64,000 nucleotides of DNA from Ceratodon purpureus (lineage: Eukaryota > Streptophyta > Bryopsida > Pseudoditrichales > Ditrichaceae). The DNA lies in NCBI GenBank assembly GCA_014871385.1, contig CM026426.1, forward strand, positions 36,953,918 through 37,017,917, read 5' to 3'. Below are positions 11,590 to 23,614 of this stretch, in pieces. Every line of letters starts with the position of its first letter. Positions within the stretch are counted from its first letter, which is position 1. The position numbers and the translations under genes are program-made. The notes beneath the pieces are model-generated. The model did not search any database, was not told the DNA's origin, and saw only the letters and a list, made by a program, of their open reading frames with translations.

Positions 11590-14500
11590 TCGAATTCGAA
11601 TAAACTACAGACGTCTTACAACATGCTTACGTGGTTTTTCAAGGAAGTCTCTGTTCCGAGCAAGTTTAAACCCCTGTCCGTCGTCGACGGGCTCAAAAAC
11701 AGGGGAACCCTCCATAGGATGTACAGCTCCTACTTTAATTTCCGCTTCAGTCTTCTAATTCTTCCCAATGTATGATTGAATTCGGCAAAAAGATGTTCCA
11801 TCAGTACAGTGTCACCATAAACCTCTACACCCAGTTCTATTACCTGTTGACCCAGTAACTCCGGTAGATCCCGTGACACTGGTCTCATAGGTGATGCCAT
11901 TACAGGCGAGTACGGGGTTTCGGTTTGTTGAGGCGCTGGTGCTTCCACGCCTTGAGGTGTCAGAAGTTGGCGCAGCCCTCCGTTAACGTTACCTGCTAGT
12001 CAACCACACAAACGTGCTATTGTCCCTTTGGCAATCTCTGGATGCATCATGATGACAACCTTCACATGGTGTTTACACATGTTGCCCCGCTGCGCCCAAA
12101 CGCGAGTACACATTCCCCATTCGGAGCCAGGGTTGTGAACAGTACATCGTAGATGCCGATGCTCGGTAGATGTCACCAGAGCAGTGTCACCATCCTCGAC
12201 TGGCAGTGTCACGTCTTCATCTGGGATGGCGCGTGCCTTGAGAATGGATTCAACCATACAGTCCTGTAGATTTTTATTGTCGATGAAACCCTTTTCTTTC
12301 CGTAAATCCTTATACCAGTAATGGTCAAAATGTCTTTCGTTAGTGTCGTGATACACCAGTCCACCCTGCGACCTGTCATTCTGCTTCTCTCTGATCTCAG
12401 AACTGACTTTGTAAAACCATGGTACCCTTCTATGGCAGCGTTCGTGTCCTGTCCGCAGTAGGATAGCTTCATGTATCCAACCACCGACATGTGCACCTTA
12501 TCAAGCCATTGGAACCTCATGTACTCCCAGAACTTCGACTCCTGTGGGAACTTCTTCTGTAATTCGTCAATCTTCACTTCAGCCCAGGACTTGCTCTCGT
12601 CTCCCGCCGGAGATGTCTGATCATACATTAATAATCCTAGTTCTTTCAAAATCGCAGCACGACGCGGTAAATCTGCTATCTTGTAAAAAGCATTCTTCTG
12701 CCATGCTTTGCGCACATGCCAGAGGCATAGGAAAATGGCGGTCTCGGGCCAAGTGTCACTGTGACGTCATAGACAAAATTATATCAGTCTGAGATGCATA
12801 CATATACAGACACAGAAACAAAGTGGCAACTGATAACATTAAGGTCTTGAATAACCCTGCATTATGTGGACTTTCGAGTAGGTCATAGAAGGTGTACTCA
12901 CTTGATTGCATTAATTTCTCCCGAATTACAGTCCACTATGAAAGCTGAGGGTTTCCAGTCGGGCTTCTCAGCGATCATTCTTTCGTTGAGGGATTTCATC
13001 CATGGCTTGAGGTCAGCTTCCGCACATTTTGAGGTAAGGATGAAAGCAACCAGAACACCATTGTGCCACTCATCGAAGACCATCAGGGTATACAACGGAA
13101 ACTACATCAACAGGAGATTCTGTGACATTAGCTTTTGTCATTGACAGTGTCACAGTCTTAAAAAGTAGCCGGTCATCTGAATATAACAGTGTCACTGGTC
13201 TGTTGAAAATGGCTTTCGCCGGTCAATGAAGTGTATTACTGTGCTACATAACATTCACTATATTCACTGAACAGAGAGTCAAATATATTTACGTACCTTC
13301 TTGTCATTAGTGCCGAAAGTAGCGTCCACAGAGATACCACCTCGATGTCGATGCTGTAGCATCATTTTTTTTGTGCCACTGTCTCTAAATTCCAATGGTG
13401 AAGGGCATATTCTGCCCATTCAATTCACCTGGTACCGATACCGGTTTATGTTTATTGGACTTGGTGTAATGGAACACCTTATCAGGATTTCTCTGCACCC
13501 ACATTCTAACACTCTGGGCGTCGTTCTTGTGCAGAATGTAGGTTTCCTGTGCGAGCTTACCGGAAATGTTTTGAATGTCCTCGGTGCTAAGCAGTAAATC
13601 TCTCGTGATATCCCTGCCCTCCGCTTTATATTTCTTGAGGATGTCCAAATGCTTCCTCATAATCTGACTGACAGTGTCCTTTCTCCTAAGGCACTCTTCA
13701 ACGAAAGCACGTATCTCCGGCGACAGATGTGCGGAGAAGGCACTTCTGTCCCCAACCTTCATTCCCCCGTGCACTACTAACCCGTCAGAGTTTACATGCT
13801 TTTCCTGAAGAATACAGATTTCAGAAACATGTGGCAAATACAGCAAACTCTTAACGATAAACTGGGCGAGGCACCCTCTCTTGATGGATCCCCCCCATTT
13901 TTTTTTTGAATCCCTTACACCCTTTGGCCGTGTTTTAGAACCTGCAGTAGAATCCACTTTACCACTGCAAAGGTCAAAAGATGGTGCTTCGTCGGGGTCC
14001 ACCACCTCTCCCGGACAGTCTACTGTGTCACTTGGGCCTCCAGCAGTGTCACAGAGAGCTGACAGCATGGGACCGATGTCGGCCTCTGCGGAAGGATGTA
14101 AATCAGCACCAATGAACCACTCTGGCAGCAGTTGAGGCTCCGGATTAGCGGCTATAGTATTCTTGGTAGCGGTTTTCTTAGTCGCGGCTTTGCGAGCCTT
14201 CCTCGTCGGAGGAGGCTTTGACTCCAGTACAGGAATTACAGGCGGGATGAGATGGGCCTCCGTGACCACGTCCGGTGGAATGCTTCCTTTTGGAACCGTA
14301 GAAGGATTCGGCGATGAGGTATCCCCAGCGCCAATCAATAACCCAGCTTGTGCGGAGGGTAACCCAGAACATCCGTCGACAGTGTCACAACCCTGCGCGA
14401 CTGTGGTTTTTGTCTTCCTGGAACCGCGACCTTTGGCTGGTTTTTTTCCCTCTGCAGCTCCTGTGACACTGCTGCCTAAAGCAACATCAGAGACAATGTC

Positions 14501-15548
14501 CAAAGCAATTTTTTTTTTCCTATGGCCACGTTTCTTCACTACCTTTGGAGCTGGCACATCAGGGTCACACAGGATGGGAAGCTCATTCAAATCCAGGATG
14601 ATGGCACCACAGCAACTCACATTTGCATCTTCTACTGCTAAACCCTTGGCAGAGCATCCCTTCTTCTTCCTCGCAAGTCGCTTCTTAGGTGACTGTACTG
14701 GATTTTGAACGACGCAGTCCATGGCATCGCCTGAAACACCTGGTGTCTTCGATTTAAATCTTCGGGGTGGCTTTCTTCCATCGCCACCCTTCGCACGCTT
14801 CGCCCTTCCTTTCCTTGTCGGCGCTACAGCATTCCCCTCAGGCGGTACATCAGGCTTCCGCAACTTCTTCCTAGGCTTCGGAAGCAGGTCCTCTGTGATA
14901 GGCTTCACAATACCAGAATAATCCTTCGGCCCGTACTCACATTTGTATTTGTTGCCATAGGATTACATCAGAATGTGAGATGCTAATTACGTGGACATCT
15001 CACCCTAACCCCTAAACCTTCACTGAGAAGGTGACTCTACTATGTCGCCCCCTGCATAGTGTCATATGGAGAATTGTATGTCAGTGAACCCTAAAAAAAA
15101 CCACAATTTCACCAGTCTATTCTACGAGCAAAGCGTAAGCACAAAGAGAGCAGGATTTGAACTTCGTTTTCATTAGACATAGCGTGGGCATGGCATTCGG
15201 TTGTGCAATTAAGGAAATACAGAGACGAATTACTGAAAGTACAGTGAAGGAAAATTTCGTACCTAATGAAATTGAGAGCAATCCGAGGCCCATCTCGAGA
15301 CATGTTAGGTCTTCTATTCTCCTTATTAAGTCGAAACTTGCATTGGGCCCCTTCACGTCCACATTGCATTCCTTCGATAAAATCTGCCACCCTATTAGTT
15401 GAGATGAAGCATTGCTGAACGACATGGCTCTTCTTGTGCTCTCCACGGGGAGGGCGATACTCCAGATCCCACTTCAGATCACGAGGCCCGAAGACACTAG
15501 GTGGTGGACACTGAACCCGATCTTCAATACTCTACAAGTGCTGTCTCA
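11590..15548 (-). pseudogene. MULE-type transposase with SWIM finger (region A), several lesions
   Basis: Four blocks read on the minus strand. (1) 15548-15263: N-terminal domain (RVADFIEGMQCGREG), ending at a GTACGA donor. (2) About 14945-13300: a Lys/Pro-rich linker with nuclear-localisation-like clusters, then the start of the transposase core (SVRMWVQRNPDKVF, MPFTIGI) and the first catalytic Asp in SVDATFGTN. (3) About 13113-12902: LMVFDEWHNG and the second Asp in FIVDC. (4) About 12770-11590: CLWHVRKAWQKNA, the Glu in AAIEGYH, the SWIM region and a C-terminus with EPVDDGQGF. Lesions: TAG 13385-13387; an 8-T run at 13365-13372 that shifts frame; a 1-base loss near 12327; TGA 12000-12002; a frame change near 11765. 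The second Cys of the SWIM CxC reads Arg. The enzyme would cut and paste its element; this copy is dead unless these are sequencing errors. Confidence 0.85.
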
Positions 15549-15914
15549 GCCTGTTTCTGTATGTCGACGTCCCCAACGTGACCATCACAATTGATATGGC
15601 TAGAAACATTGTGCTCACTGTCTACGCTACCTTCATGAACACTCTCCATTGAACACATCAAAGATCACAAACACCCCAAACCACATCAGGACGACAGACA
15701 AAGCAGCATATACACACGCATTTCAAATCCTCCAGAGAAGCGACGAAAGAAATGCCCTAAACCCTGAGCCCTAAATTGTCTAATGGATCCCGTCGTGACA
15801 TCGTGACTCTATTGTACAGTAGTTACTCGTCGTGACGTCAACTTTTTTTATTACACTCGGCAGTTTTGGGGGAAGTGCCAGCGTGGCAGCGTCACACGGA
15901 GAAGTGTCACACGA
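15549..15914. other. upstream region of the transposase gene, promoter-like
   Basis: About 370 bases with no supported ORF between the N-terminal transposase exon and the B3 ORF. The right half (15780-15960, running into the B3 ORF) is rich in CG, with several TGACGTCA-like cores and CAGCGTCAC/AAGTGTCAC variants at 15887 and 15902. A promoter for the minus-strand transposase would be expected here, but no TATA box is obvious. Confidence 0.35.
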
Positions 15915-16466
15915 TCAACGAGTGTCTTGGGCAGAGGGCGGTACAGTGTCCCGTGACGTACGAAAAAATAACCGCGACTCACGATCGCGGGAAAAAAGTT
16001 CCAGCGCCGAGGCCGTCCACGTGGGCTCGCGAGACGCGGGCCCCGCCATCACTATATGACATTTAGCGTTCTCCCGTAACGAGGGCAGACACACCAGCTT
16101 AGCAGAGTTCTTGTGTCCGCTGTGTGAGACGCGAAGGGTCTTTGTGAATTCTGGGGTGCCCGGTAGAGGGTACACCACAGCCACGAGACAGCGCTCATCC
16201 ACAAGCTCAAAGACAACAAACTTGTCCTTCCTAATGTAGTGCTCCTTCAGGAAGTTTGACCACCCATCACCAACGCTCCTTGCAACTGCGCCAATCCTTT
16301 CAAATCTAACTGGAGACTCCTTCATGGTGCTTATTGACGTGATAATGCCGCAGTCCGGACAGCCAGGCCATCCGGTGCTGGACGTGAACTCCGGGGGGAC
16401 TTCCTTGATGTACACGGCACCAAATAAATGTATAGTCCAGGGCAGCGAGGGTTGACAATTCATCAT
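15915..16466 (-). CDS. B3 DNA-binding domain protein (REM-like)
   Basis: Residues about 18-100 fit the plant B3 fold: an early KEVPPEF (the usual IP..F strand), a middle strand, then GDGWSNFLKEHYIRKDKF and VVFELVDERCLVAVVY, matching the GW..F....L..GD..vF pattern. The GD turn is KD here. B3 domains are plant-specific DNA-binding folds. The C-terminal 60 residues run into the CG-rich upstream region and may not be translated. An upstream exon (about 16760-16626; IIERSRRDGGDW, ending at GTTAGT) may belong to it. It lies on the same strand just behind the transposase and could be a separate regulator or a fused N-terminal module. It could bind the dispersed CAGTGTCAC motif; that is inference. 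Confidence 0.6.
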   Translation of the reverse strand: MMNCQPSLPWTIHLFGAVYIKEVPPEFTSSTGWPGCPDCGIITSISTMKESPVRFERIGAVARSVGDGWSNFLKEHYIRKDKFVVFELVDERCLVAVVYPLPGTPEFTKTLRVSHSGHKNSAKLVCLPSLRENAKCHIVMAGPASREPTWTASALELFSRDRESRLFFRTSRDTVPPSAQDTR

Positions 16467-16919
16467 GTCAAGACAGCGTCACGAAAGGAATGGAAAGGGC
16501 ATGGACACAGAGCAGTGCACTCGCTTCATGCCTCACCACTGAGTCGACTCACTGCATGAATCCGCATGTAACAGAAGCTGATTAAATTCAATACTAAATA
16601 ACAGCCTGGGACGAAAACATGCAAACTAACCAGCACCGACATTGAGTGGGCACTCTGGATGTACACGCTGAAGAAGCGTGCTCCAATCTCCTCCATCTCG
16701 GCGAGAACGCTCGATTATTGATCCACCATTTGACTTTGCTGCCTGCAATGTGAAATGAGAACGATGAGTGAGTTCGCTGCTCGTGAAATCGGAATTGATG
16801 CGCGAAGAAGTTAATGGGAGATAAGTAGTTGGGAATGGAGGAGGGCATGTTTGGGGACATACTGTAAGGGAGAGACAGTGGGGCTTAGGGTTGAGCCCCA
16901 TTACCAAATCTCGGCGCAT

Positions 16920-19509
16920 AGATCAACCATTTGCATCGACTTGTCACATCGCAGTCGGCGAGGGCCATGATTTCGCAGTCCTAACCTTCGATGAGCAGTT
17001 CTTTAGCATTGACCAACTAATCCAAGGCCGTCTTGTCAAATGAATCCAGTCGGCCGTGACATACCCGACCCCATGAGACGTGACTGGAGGCATCCAGCTC
17101 TGTTGCCACGGAAATGATAACAATTGACGCAACCCCTGTGATTCGACCTCGGGTTCGAAGACATAGATTCCTAATCGCCTGAGGAGTACACCCAGTTAGA
17201 TCCCGCGTCTTAAACAAATACCCTTTCTTTCTCTACCTTTCACATTTACAGGAATGACTTCACGAAGCACTATGTCAAAAAGCAGTTTCCGAAGGCCAGT
17301 GTTCCGGAATCTTCAGGAATTGAGCAGTTCAAAACTTCATTCTAACTATTAATTCATTCGCTATCATTACAAAGCAAATTGCTGTCACCGTCGCCCACGG
17401 TGATGGGATGCATTGCTTTCCTTACGTATGAGAATCCTTTGACCTTACTATCAGAACAAGTCATTCATTACGTATGGAGAATCCCTTTGCTAAGATGGAA
17501 TTGTAAAATACCTTTTTCCAGGGAATTGGAAGAGCTTATGATAGTACGTATTAACAGTATCTTTTTGCACTGTATTCAGCTACCAAACCGTGCAAGACCT
17601 GCACAAAGAGAAGGTTCAATTAATTCCGTTCAAAAGAAAATGGATAGTTCTAGTGAGGAATTACAGATCCGCTTCTGATGAACACAGTTAAAGGTACAAA
17701 TAGAAGAGCCAAGTAACAGGAACGAGTACAGACCTTAGTTGCGGACTCGCAGGTTGACTTCAATGCCTTATACGCGTTGTTTAAGTGCAATTTCATTGCG
17801 ACCATTGCTTGAGAACATGTCAGCTCTGATGCCGTGGATGATTTTCAATCGAACACTGGTTGGGTCAGACAAAGAGAATCGTCAGTCTAAACATTAAATT
17901 AACTTAAGCAATTAAACATGTTAACAACGGGAAGTTCGTGGTGATACAATTAAATACCAACACAAACGCCCTTGGAATGTCATTCTTCCGAGCGCAGCCA
18001 AAACCTGACTGCAGTCGAAACGTAATTTGCATGCAATACCATATTGTTGTTCCTCCGAACAGGTCCACATGCAACATTCTCATAATTACAAACAGAACCT
18101 GCTCTTCTGATAGCGATTTCTCCTTTGATTCTTCTAGAGCATCTCGCATCTAGGGGAATCCGCCATTCTGAAGTTGGTTCACACCTGAACCTGGTGCACA
18201 TACAGGAGGACGCCTACACAGGACAGAAAATGGAGCAGCAGCCTTACGCACATGTAAAATCACAAGCCCACAAAATGGAGTTTGTGTGGCTTGTTCAAAT
18301 CACAGCAATCGGTTAACACAGAAAAGACGTTTTTATTAATTACTACAGAGCATCAATTTGATCAAACATACCTATCAGTGTCACCCAACTCCTGAAGCTC
18401 GACTTACACAGCCCGGTTACCACAATCCCCCAAAATGGCAATCATCATTACGGAAACAAAAACAGGTTTTTACATAACTGGAGCTACTCCGGCACCGCAC
18501 TTGAAAAAACGGGGCGCAGTGTTCGTGGGGTATTATAATAGAGAAATACCAGTTAGGCACGTGCATCTACGAAGACACAAAATGCAGAATTGTTTACAAC
18601 GTCACTCTCGACTACACCGTACAATACAATTACAGTATCCAACCCTATCCGAGCATGGAAATGTTGCCATGGCCGCATCAAGCCATACAATGCACATGAC
18701 GCCAGCATACAAACTAGTACATCATGTCAAAGCTTCTGTAAATACACGTCAAAAGGAACACTGTCTATGCAGGAAGCATAATTGATAGCACTCCAAACAG
18801 TATGTACAAGTTTTCGTGCCATCATGCTCTTGCTAGCTGGTCGAATTAACAGCGAGCTGTGGACTCGATGACGCCAGCATGTGCTATTCCTATTCCTGAT
18901 CTGCAGCCTACCTCAACCAACTTCGGTGTACACTACCCTGGCTCTGGGCGTTTGGACAGGCGACAGAGTTTGAATGCGCAACCAAAAATATAATCTGAAA
19001 TTTGCCATTGACAAATTTATTCTTCGGAGTGGGCAATAGCTGCTTAGATGACCTATTTTTGAGCCTTCTACCTTACCGAAATGAAAGGAGAAGGGTAAAA
19101 AGAGAATATTTAAAACTAAAAAAGAGGAACTAGAAAGACGACAATTATAAAATCTTTTTAAAAATAATGATGAAGGTGAAGACTAAGATGATTGGATGAC
19201 TATTTAACCAAAAATCAAGCAGCTTCACCTCATGCAACATTTTAGCCATAAAACTAAAGTCGCCACTTTGGAAACTGGCTCATAATACATTTATTAACGG
19301 AGTTTCGAAGTTCGAGGTTCTAACCCACGCCACATGAACTTTGCAATATTTATTCCATGGTTTTTGGAATTACTCGGGTAAGCTCATATATTATCTTCCG
19401 CTACTTGTATTACCCTTGTTTCTTGGCACGTGGCTTCTATGTGAGTTAACGAGAGAAATTGGAAGGATGTGATTTAGTTAACAAGAGAAATCAAAAGGAG
19501 CAATTTACG
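16920..19509. other. non-coding stretch, no supported gene
   Basis: Short ORFs on both strands (for example 17938-18153 and 18435-18785) show no domain or paired frame that I trust. One CAGTGTCAC lies at 18376. From 19080 the sequence turns A-rich and resembles a diverged copy of repeat family R1 (GAGAAGGGTAAAAAGAGAAT at 19089). Confidence 0.5.
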
Positions 19510-20420
19510 TCGGAAACATAATTTGCCGGGGCCAGGACCAAACTAACATAAAGAAATCCCAAACTGGAATATCAAAATCTGACATTGCTCTGAGAACATG
19601 CTATTTCTAAATTCTAGGCATAAATCCAGACTGGATTATGATTCCAGGTGTTTTAATCTCGTACATTAATATTTACATTTAATTGATAAAAATAATAATA
19701 AAAAGGTGACAAAATCGAAACGCAAAGGTGAGAAGAGAATAATTAGAAGAATATAAGAGGATCAAGACGTACTAGATTGAAGATGATTAGAAGAAATATG
19801 AAAAAAACTAAATTTGGATATGGTGGAATGATTGTATATAAGGTATTTGTTTATAGATTAAGACTCATTTGGCGCTGGCCCCAAGAACTGAAGCAGCGAA
19901 TTTCAAGAAGGCAGAAACTTAAAAAATAAGAAGGGTAAAAAGAGAATATTTCAAAAAGATGTCCCTCGCCAGCTAAGCTCTACCTGACTACGTTCGCAGC
20001 TTTTTGCTTTTTTCACTTTTTAATGATATTTTAACACCTTTTTTCTTAAAACAAACAAAAAAGAGAATACTTAAAAAAAAGGATAGAGGAGCAAGTAGAA
20101 CTAGAAAAAGGACAATTGGAGGAAATTGAAAAACAATAAAAGAAGGACATGAACAAGAAGAATGGAAAGCCATTTCGCCAAAAATCATGGGGCTTGAGTT
20201 CATGCAATAGTTCAGCCATTGAACTGAATTCGCGAGATTAACTTAATTTGAAACTACACCATAAAGTCCTCAAGGTTTCCTGCTTTCAGGCTCCAGTATT
20301 TTACATGGTACTTTAGTAGCAACTAAGTTTTTCTGGATTGTCAATTGAATTCAACCAGTGACGTCGATAACTTTCACCAAGATAATGCAGATTCAACCAG
20401 TGACGTCATCCCGGGAGCTA
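19510..20420 (+). repeat. dispersed repeat R1, copy 1
   Basis: It shares long near-identical stretches with 22593-23010 and 23155-23600. Landmarks are GACTCATTTGGCGC (19863), AGAAGGGTAAAAAGAGAATA, GAATGGAAAGCCATTTCGCC (20160) and AACTACACCATAAAGTCCTC. The block 20057-20345 pairs with 22705-22995 with only scattered changes. It contains a degenerate palindrome copy (TGGCGCTGGCCCCA, 19870-19883). No coding capacity seen; the family is unnamed. Confidence 0.75.
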
Positions 20421-20583
20421 GAGTGAATGCTGTAAATCTTTGATACCGCTATTGATGACCCTCTATTTCATTATTCTAATCAGTTGAAATTTGTATGATT
20501 TTCCTGAATTTAGAGCAATCATGGTATAAGTTCATATTGATAGCCTCCTATTTCATTCATCAAATCACCGAAAATTGTAACAA

Positions 20584-20713
20584 CTTCCGGATTCACAAAA
20601 TTTGTTGCATCCAACAAATAAGCAAACAATTTCCTGAGAAAGCAAAAGATTTCCGATTCACAAAATTGGTTGCATCCAACAAATAAGCAAACTTCACTGA
20701 GTGCTTTTGTTTC
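20584..20713 (+). repeat. two direct copies of a 65-bp unit
   Basis: ATTCACAAAATTTGTTGCAT at 20591 recurs at 20656 with one change, each followed by CCAACAAATAAGCAAAC. A third, weaker trace is near 20775. No function seen. Confidence 0.75.
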
Positions 20714-20719
20714 TTTTAC

Positions 20720-22592
20720 AGTTATCCTCATTGGTAATAAAAGTGCCATTTTTCATAAAAAAAAAAACAATTAAGCAAGCAAATTCCTGAATAAGCAAAA
20801 GATTTCCTACCACTGAAATCAATATTCCAGTTTAGATTTGCTTTATGTCAAGTGGGCATGGGAACCCGTCAAGTTTGATGACGAGTTACGTCGATCCAAT
20901 TGATTTCACTCGTCACCAAGCTTGAGCTGGGGTCTTGCTCCCATTGACGAAATTAACTCTTCCAAGTGTTCAATACATAAGTGACCGCGGTGTAACTTAC
21001 AATCACAATGGGGTAAAGGAATTCGCATGCTTCCTCGCGTAAAAACTTATCAACTTTGTGTCTTCACCTAAATTCAATTGCAGACTTTGGAAAACAGATA
21101 CTGTCGAAACTTAAATTTGAATGCGAAATCCAGAATATTTGATCTTGAATACTTGAAAATGAAACTCACTTCAACAACCTGGCACTTACAACCTTGCGGC
21201 ATACCATCTGGTCTTTCAATGACCAATATAACAGTTTTTTGAATCTTCAACCAGGTGAAAATGAAACTCACTTCAACAAAGTTGCAAATGAAACTCACCT
21301 AAACAATCTTCAAATACGGTAATGACAGGGCTGCTAGCGGGACGACGTTTACCAAGCAGTATTAAAGAAATTCCTCTAAGGCGTCCGACTCCACAGACAA
21401 GCGGCTCCCACAAAGCCAGCATCTTAGGAGGAGCCAAGAACATAATTCAGCAGTCGAGAAGTCTATTTCATCTGCATTTTCTAAACTTGTTATTTCTAAC
21501 AGCCCTTCCACTTGCATTTTACCCTTCCCAATGCGCAATTACTAGGTTTGATGGCAAGTTTCTCTCAGCGAGAGGAAATTTATTCCTTCCCAAGTATAAA
21601 CACAATTAGATAGTCTCAAAGACAAATTAGGAGCATGTTTGCATCTACGGGTGTCGCTAGAAACATAAATGTAATTTACTCTAAGTGGAAGGGCCAATGA
21701 GGAGGACCGAGAAGGTCCAGCACAGAGCTATTTGATACCCAGTCCAAATGCAAAAGAATAAGAACAAATTCCAAAAGATGTTACAACCTCAATGCCTCAC
21801 CTTGGCTATATTCTACAAGATCTATGCACATCTTGATTGGATGAGATACAGTTTCAAGAAATAGTTGAAGGTATTCTTGCAATTGAAATTCCATCCTTAG
21901 GTCCAAACAGTGTCACCTGTACCAAGGAGAAATATTTCAGTCAATAGAATATTCTACAGTACCGAAGAGGCAAGCAAATGCATGTATTCAAGATATGTCA
22001 AGTTAACCAAGGTTTGTGATGATCGATGAAATTTGCAATGCAGTGTATATGACATGCGATTTAAAACACTTACGTTTTGATCTCGAGCAAATCGCCTAGC
22101 CAGCAAAATAGCAGCGTTCCGCTCCCTTTCGGACTCCAGTACAAGCATCAAGCTGAGGCTCTTATTGGCAACCCAATACAAGGCCTATGAGGCTGCTTGA
22201 CCTCCACCACGTGTTCCACAAAGCTGAAAAAGCCTTAACTTTATTAACTATTCACTTCAGACATGAAGAATTACCTAGATGCAATAAATAAGGAATTCAA
22301 CGACCTTAAGCTATAATTACAGCAGCAACAACTCTGAATGTTAAATGATAACATTTAAGAAAATTACCTGAATGATTGATGTATACTCTTCTTTGGCAAT
22401 TGTTTTCTGACCTTTGTGAAGCTTAATTCGAGTCCGATCAATAAGCATCACAAGAAGTAAAGGCTTCTCCAAAACCTCTCCATTTTGCTGAACCAATCTT
22501 ACCTGTTCCCCATGTTCAGAAACATGCCCATCCAATCAAATTTTCATGATTTTCAAACGAAGCAGAAAAGACCTATAATGACCTGAAACCTT
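20720..22592. other. non-coding stretch, no supported gene
   Basis: AT-rich with short unrelated ORFs. AAATGAAACTCACTTCAACAA recurs at about 21157 and 21259, with a third partial near 21286. The last CAGTGTCAC of the window is at 21908. Nothing else identifiable. Confidence 0.45.
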
Positions 22593-23010
22593 AAAAGATT
22601 ACGACTCATTTGGCGCCGGCGCCAAGAGGATTGGAGCAGCAAATTTTAAGAAGACAACATTAATAAAAAAAAAAAAAAAAAGGCAGAAATTGAAACGAAA
22701 GAAGAAGGGTAAATAGAGAATAATTAAAAGAAGGATAAAGAAACAAGTAGAACTAGAAAAAAGAGGATTGGAAGAAATTCAAAAACAATAAAAGAAGGAC
22801 AGGAACAAGAAGAATGGAAAGCCATTTCGCCAAAAACCATGGGGCTTGAGTTCATGCAACAGTTCAGCCATTGAACTGAATTCGCGAGATTAACTTAATT
22901 TGAAACTACACCATAAAGTCCTCAAGTTTCCTGCTTTCAGGCTCCAGTATTTTACATGGTACTTTAGTAGCAACTAAGTTTTTCCGGATTGTCAACTGAA
23001 TTTTTTTATT
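22593..23010 (+). repeat. dispersed repeat R1, copy 2, with a perfect palindrome
   Basis: It opens with CGACTCATT and the perfect TGGCGCCGGCGCCA at 22611-22624, then follows copy 1 through GGAAAGCCATTTCGCC and CTACACCATAAAGTCCTC. A run of A is at about 22663-22680. The higher palindrome quality than in copy 1 suggests this copy is closer to the ancestor. Confidence 0.8.
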
Positions 23011-23154
23011 TTTTGATTTTTTCTGAAGACACAGACTTCATTAGATTACTGTAAAACAAAAGTACTACTAAAATTATTTGTGTGTCGAGCCAGCTTGCAA
23101 GGCTTTCTTTGAGTATTCTCTTGTGGAGAATTTCATCAACAATCATAGCTCATC

Positions 23155-23600
23155 TCAACTTTCACCAAGTTAATGCAGATTCAACCAGTGACGTCACTAA
23201 CTTTCACCACGAAATTCGCCTTGGCCAGGACCAAACTGACAAAACCAAATCTCAAATTGGAATATTGAAATCTGACGTTGCTCTATGAACATCCTTTTTC
23301 GAGAGCGTGAAAAGAGAATATTTAGTAGAATTATAGAGGAACGTGGAGTATGAGAAATATAAAGATTAGAAGAAATTAAAGAAATAGTAGATTTCAATAT
23401 GGTAGATTGACTGTTTATAACGTAATTATCAAAAGATTAAGACTCATTTGGCGCCGGCGCCAAGAGGATAAAAGCAACGAATTATATGAAGACAACATTA
23501 TTTATTAAAATAAGAAAGGCAGAAAATCGAAACAAAAAATAAAGAAGGGTAGAAATGTGAATTATTTAAAGAAGCATAGAGGACCAAGATGAACCGGAAA
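23155..23600 (+). repeat. dispersed repeat R1, copy 3 (upstream module plus palindrome)
   Basis: The part before the palindrome (CAGTGACGTCACTAACTTTC, GCCAGGACCAAACTGACA) matches 19510-19600 and 20355-20410. It then reaches AAGACTCATT and TGGCGCCGGCGCCA at 23449 and continues as copy 2. Order and orientation are conserved among copies. Confidence 0.75.
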
Positions 23601-23614
23601 GAAGGCTAGAGTTT

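Larger units (their letters stand above)
6169..21916. repeat. dispersed 9-mer CAGTGTCAC, 17 copies, marking region A
   Basis: Exact copies on the plus strand start at 7043, 8934, 9144, 9222, 9449, 11807, 12182, 12204, 13145, 13187, 14044, 14380, 18376 and 21908; reverse copies (GTGACACTG) at 6169, 11873 and 14463. Variants CAGCGTCAC lie at 9192, 15887 and 16474, and one-base variants at 8922, 10934, 12752, 14023 and 15902. A given 9-mer is expected about once per 131 kb counting both strands. I found none in 1-5.5 kb or after 22 kb. Fourteen of 17 share one orientation. Copies fall in exons, introns and spacers, so coding constraint does not explain them. Confidence 0.85.

Noticed and set aside
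13881..14921. Plus-strand ORFs at 13881-14135, 14163-14708 and 14721-14921
   Set aside because: Antisense to the Lys/Pro-rich transposase exon; composition is a mirror of it.
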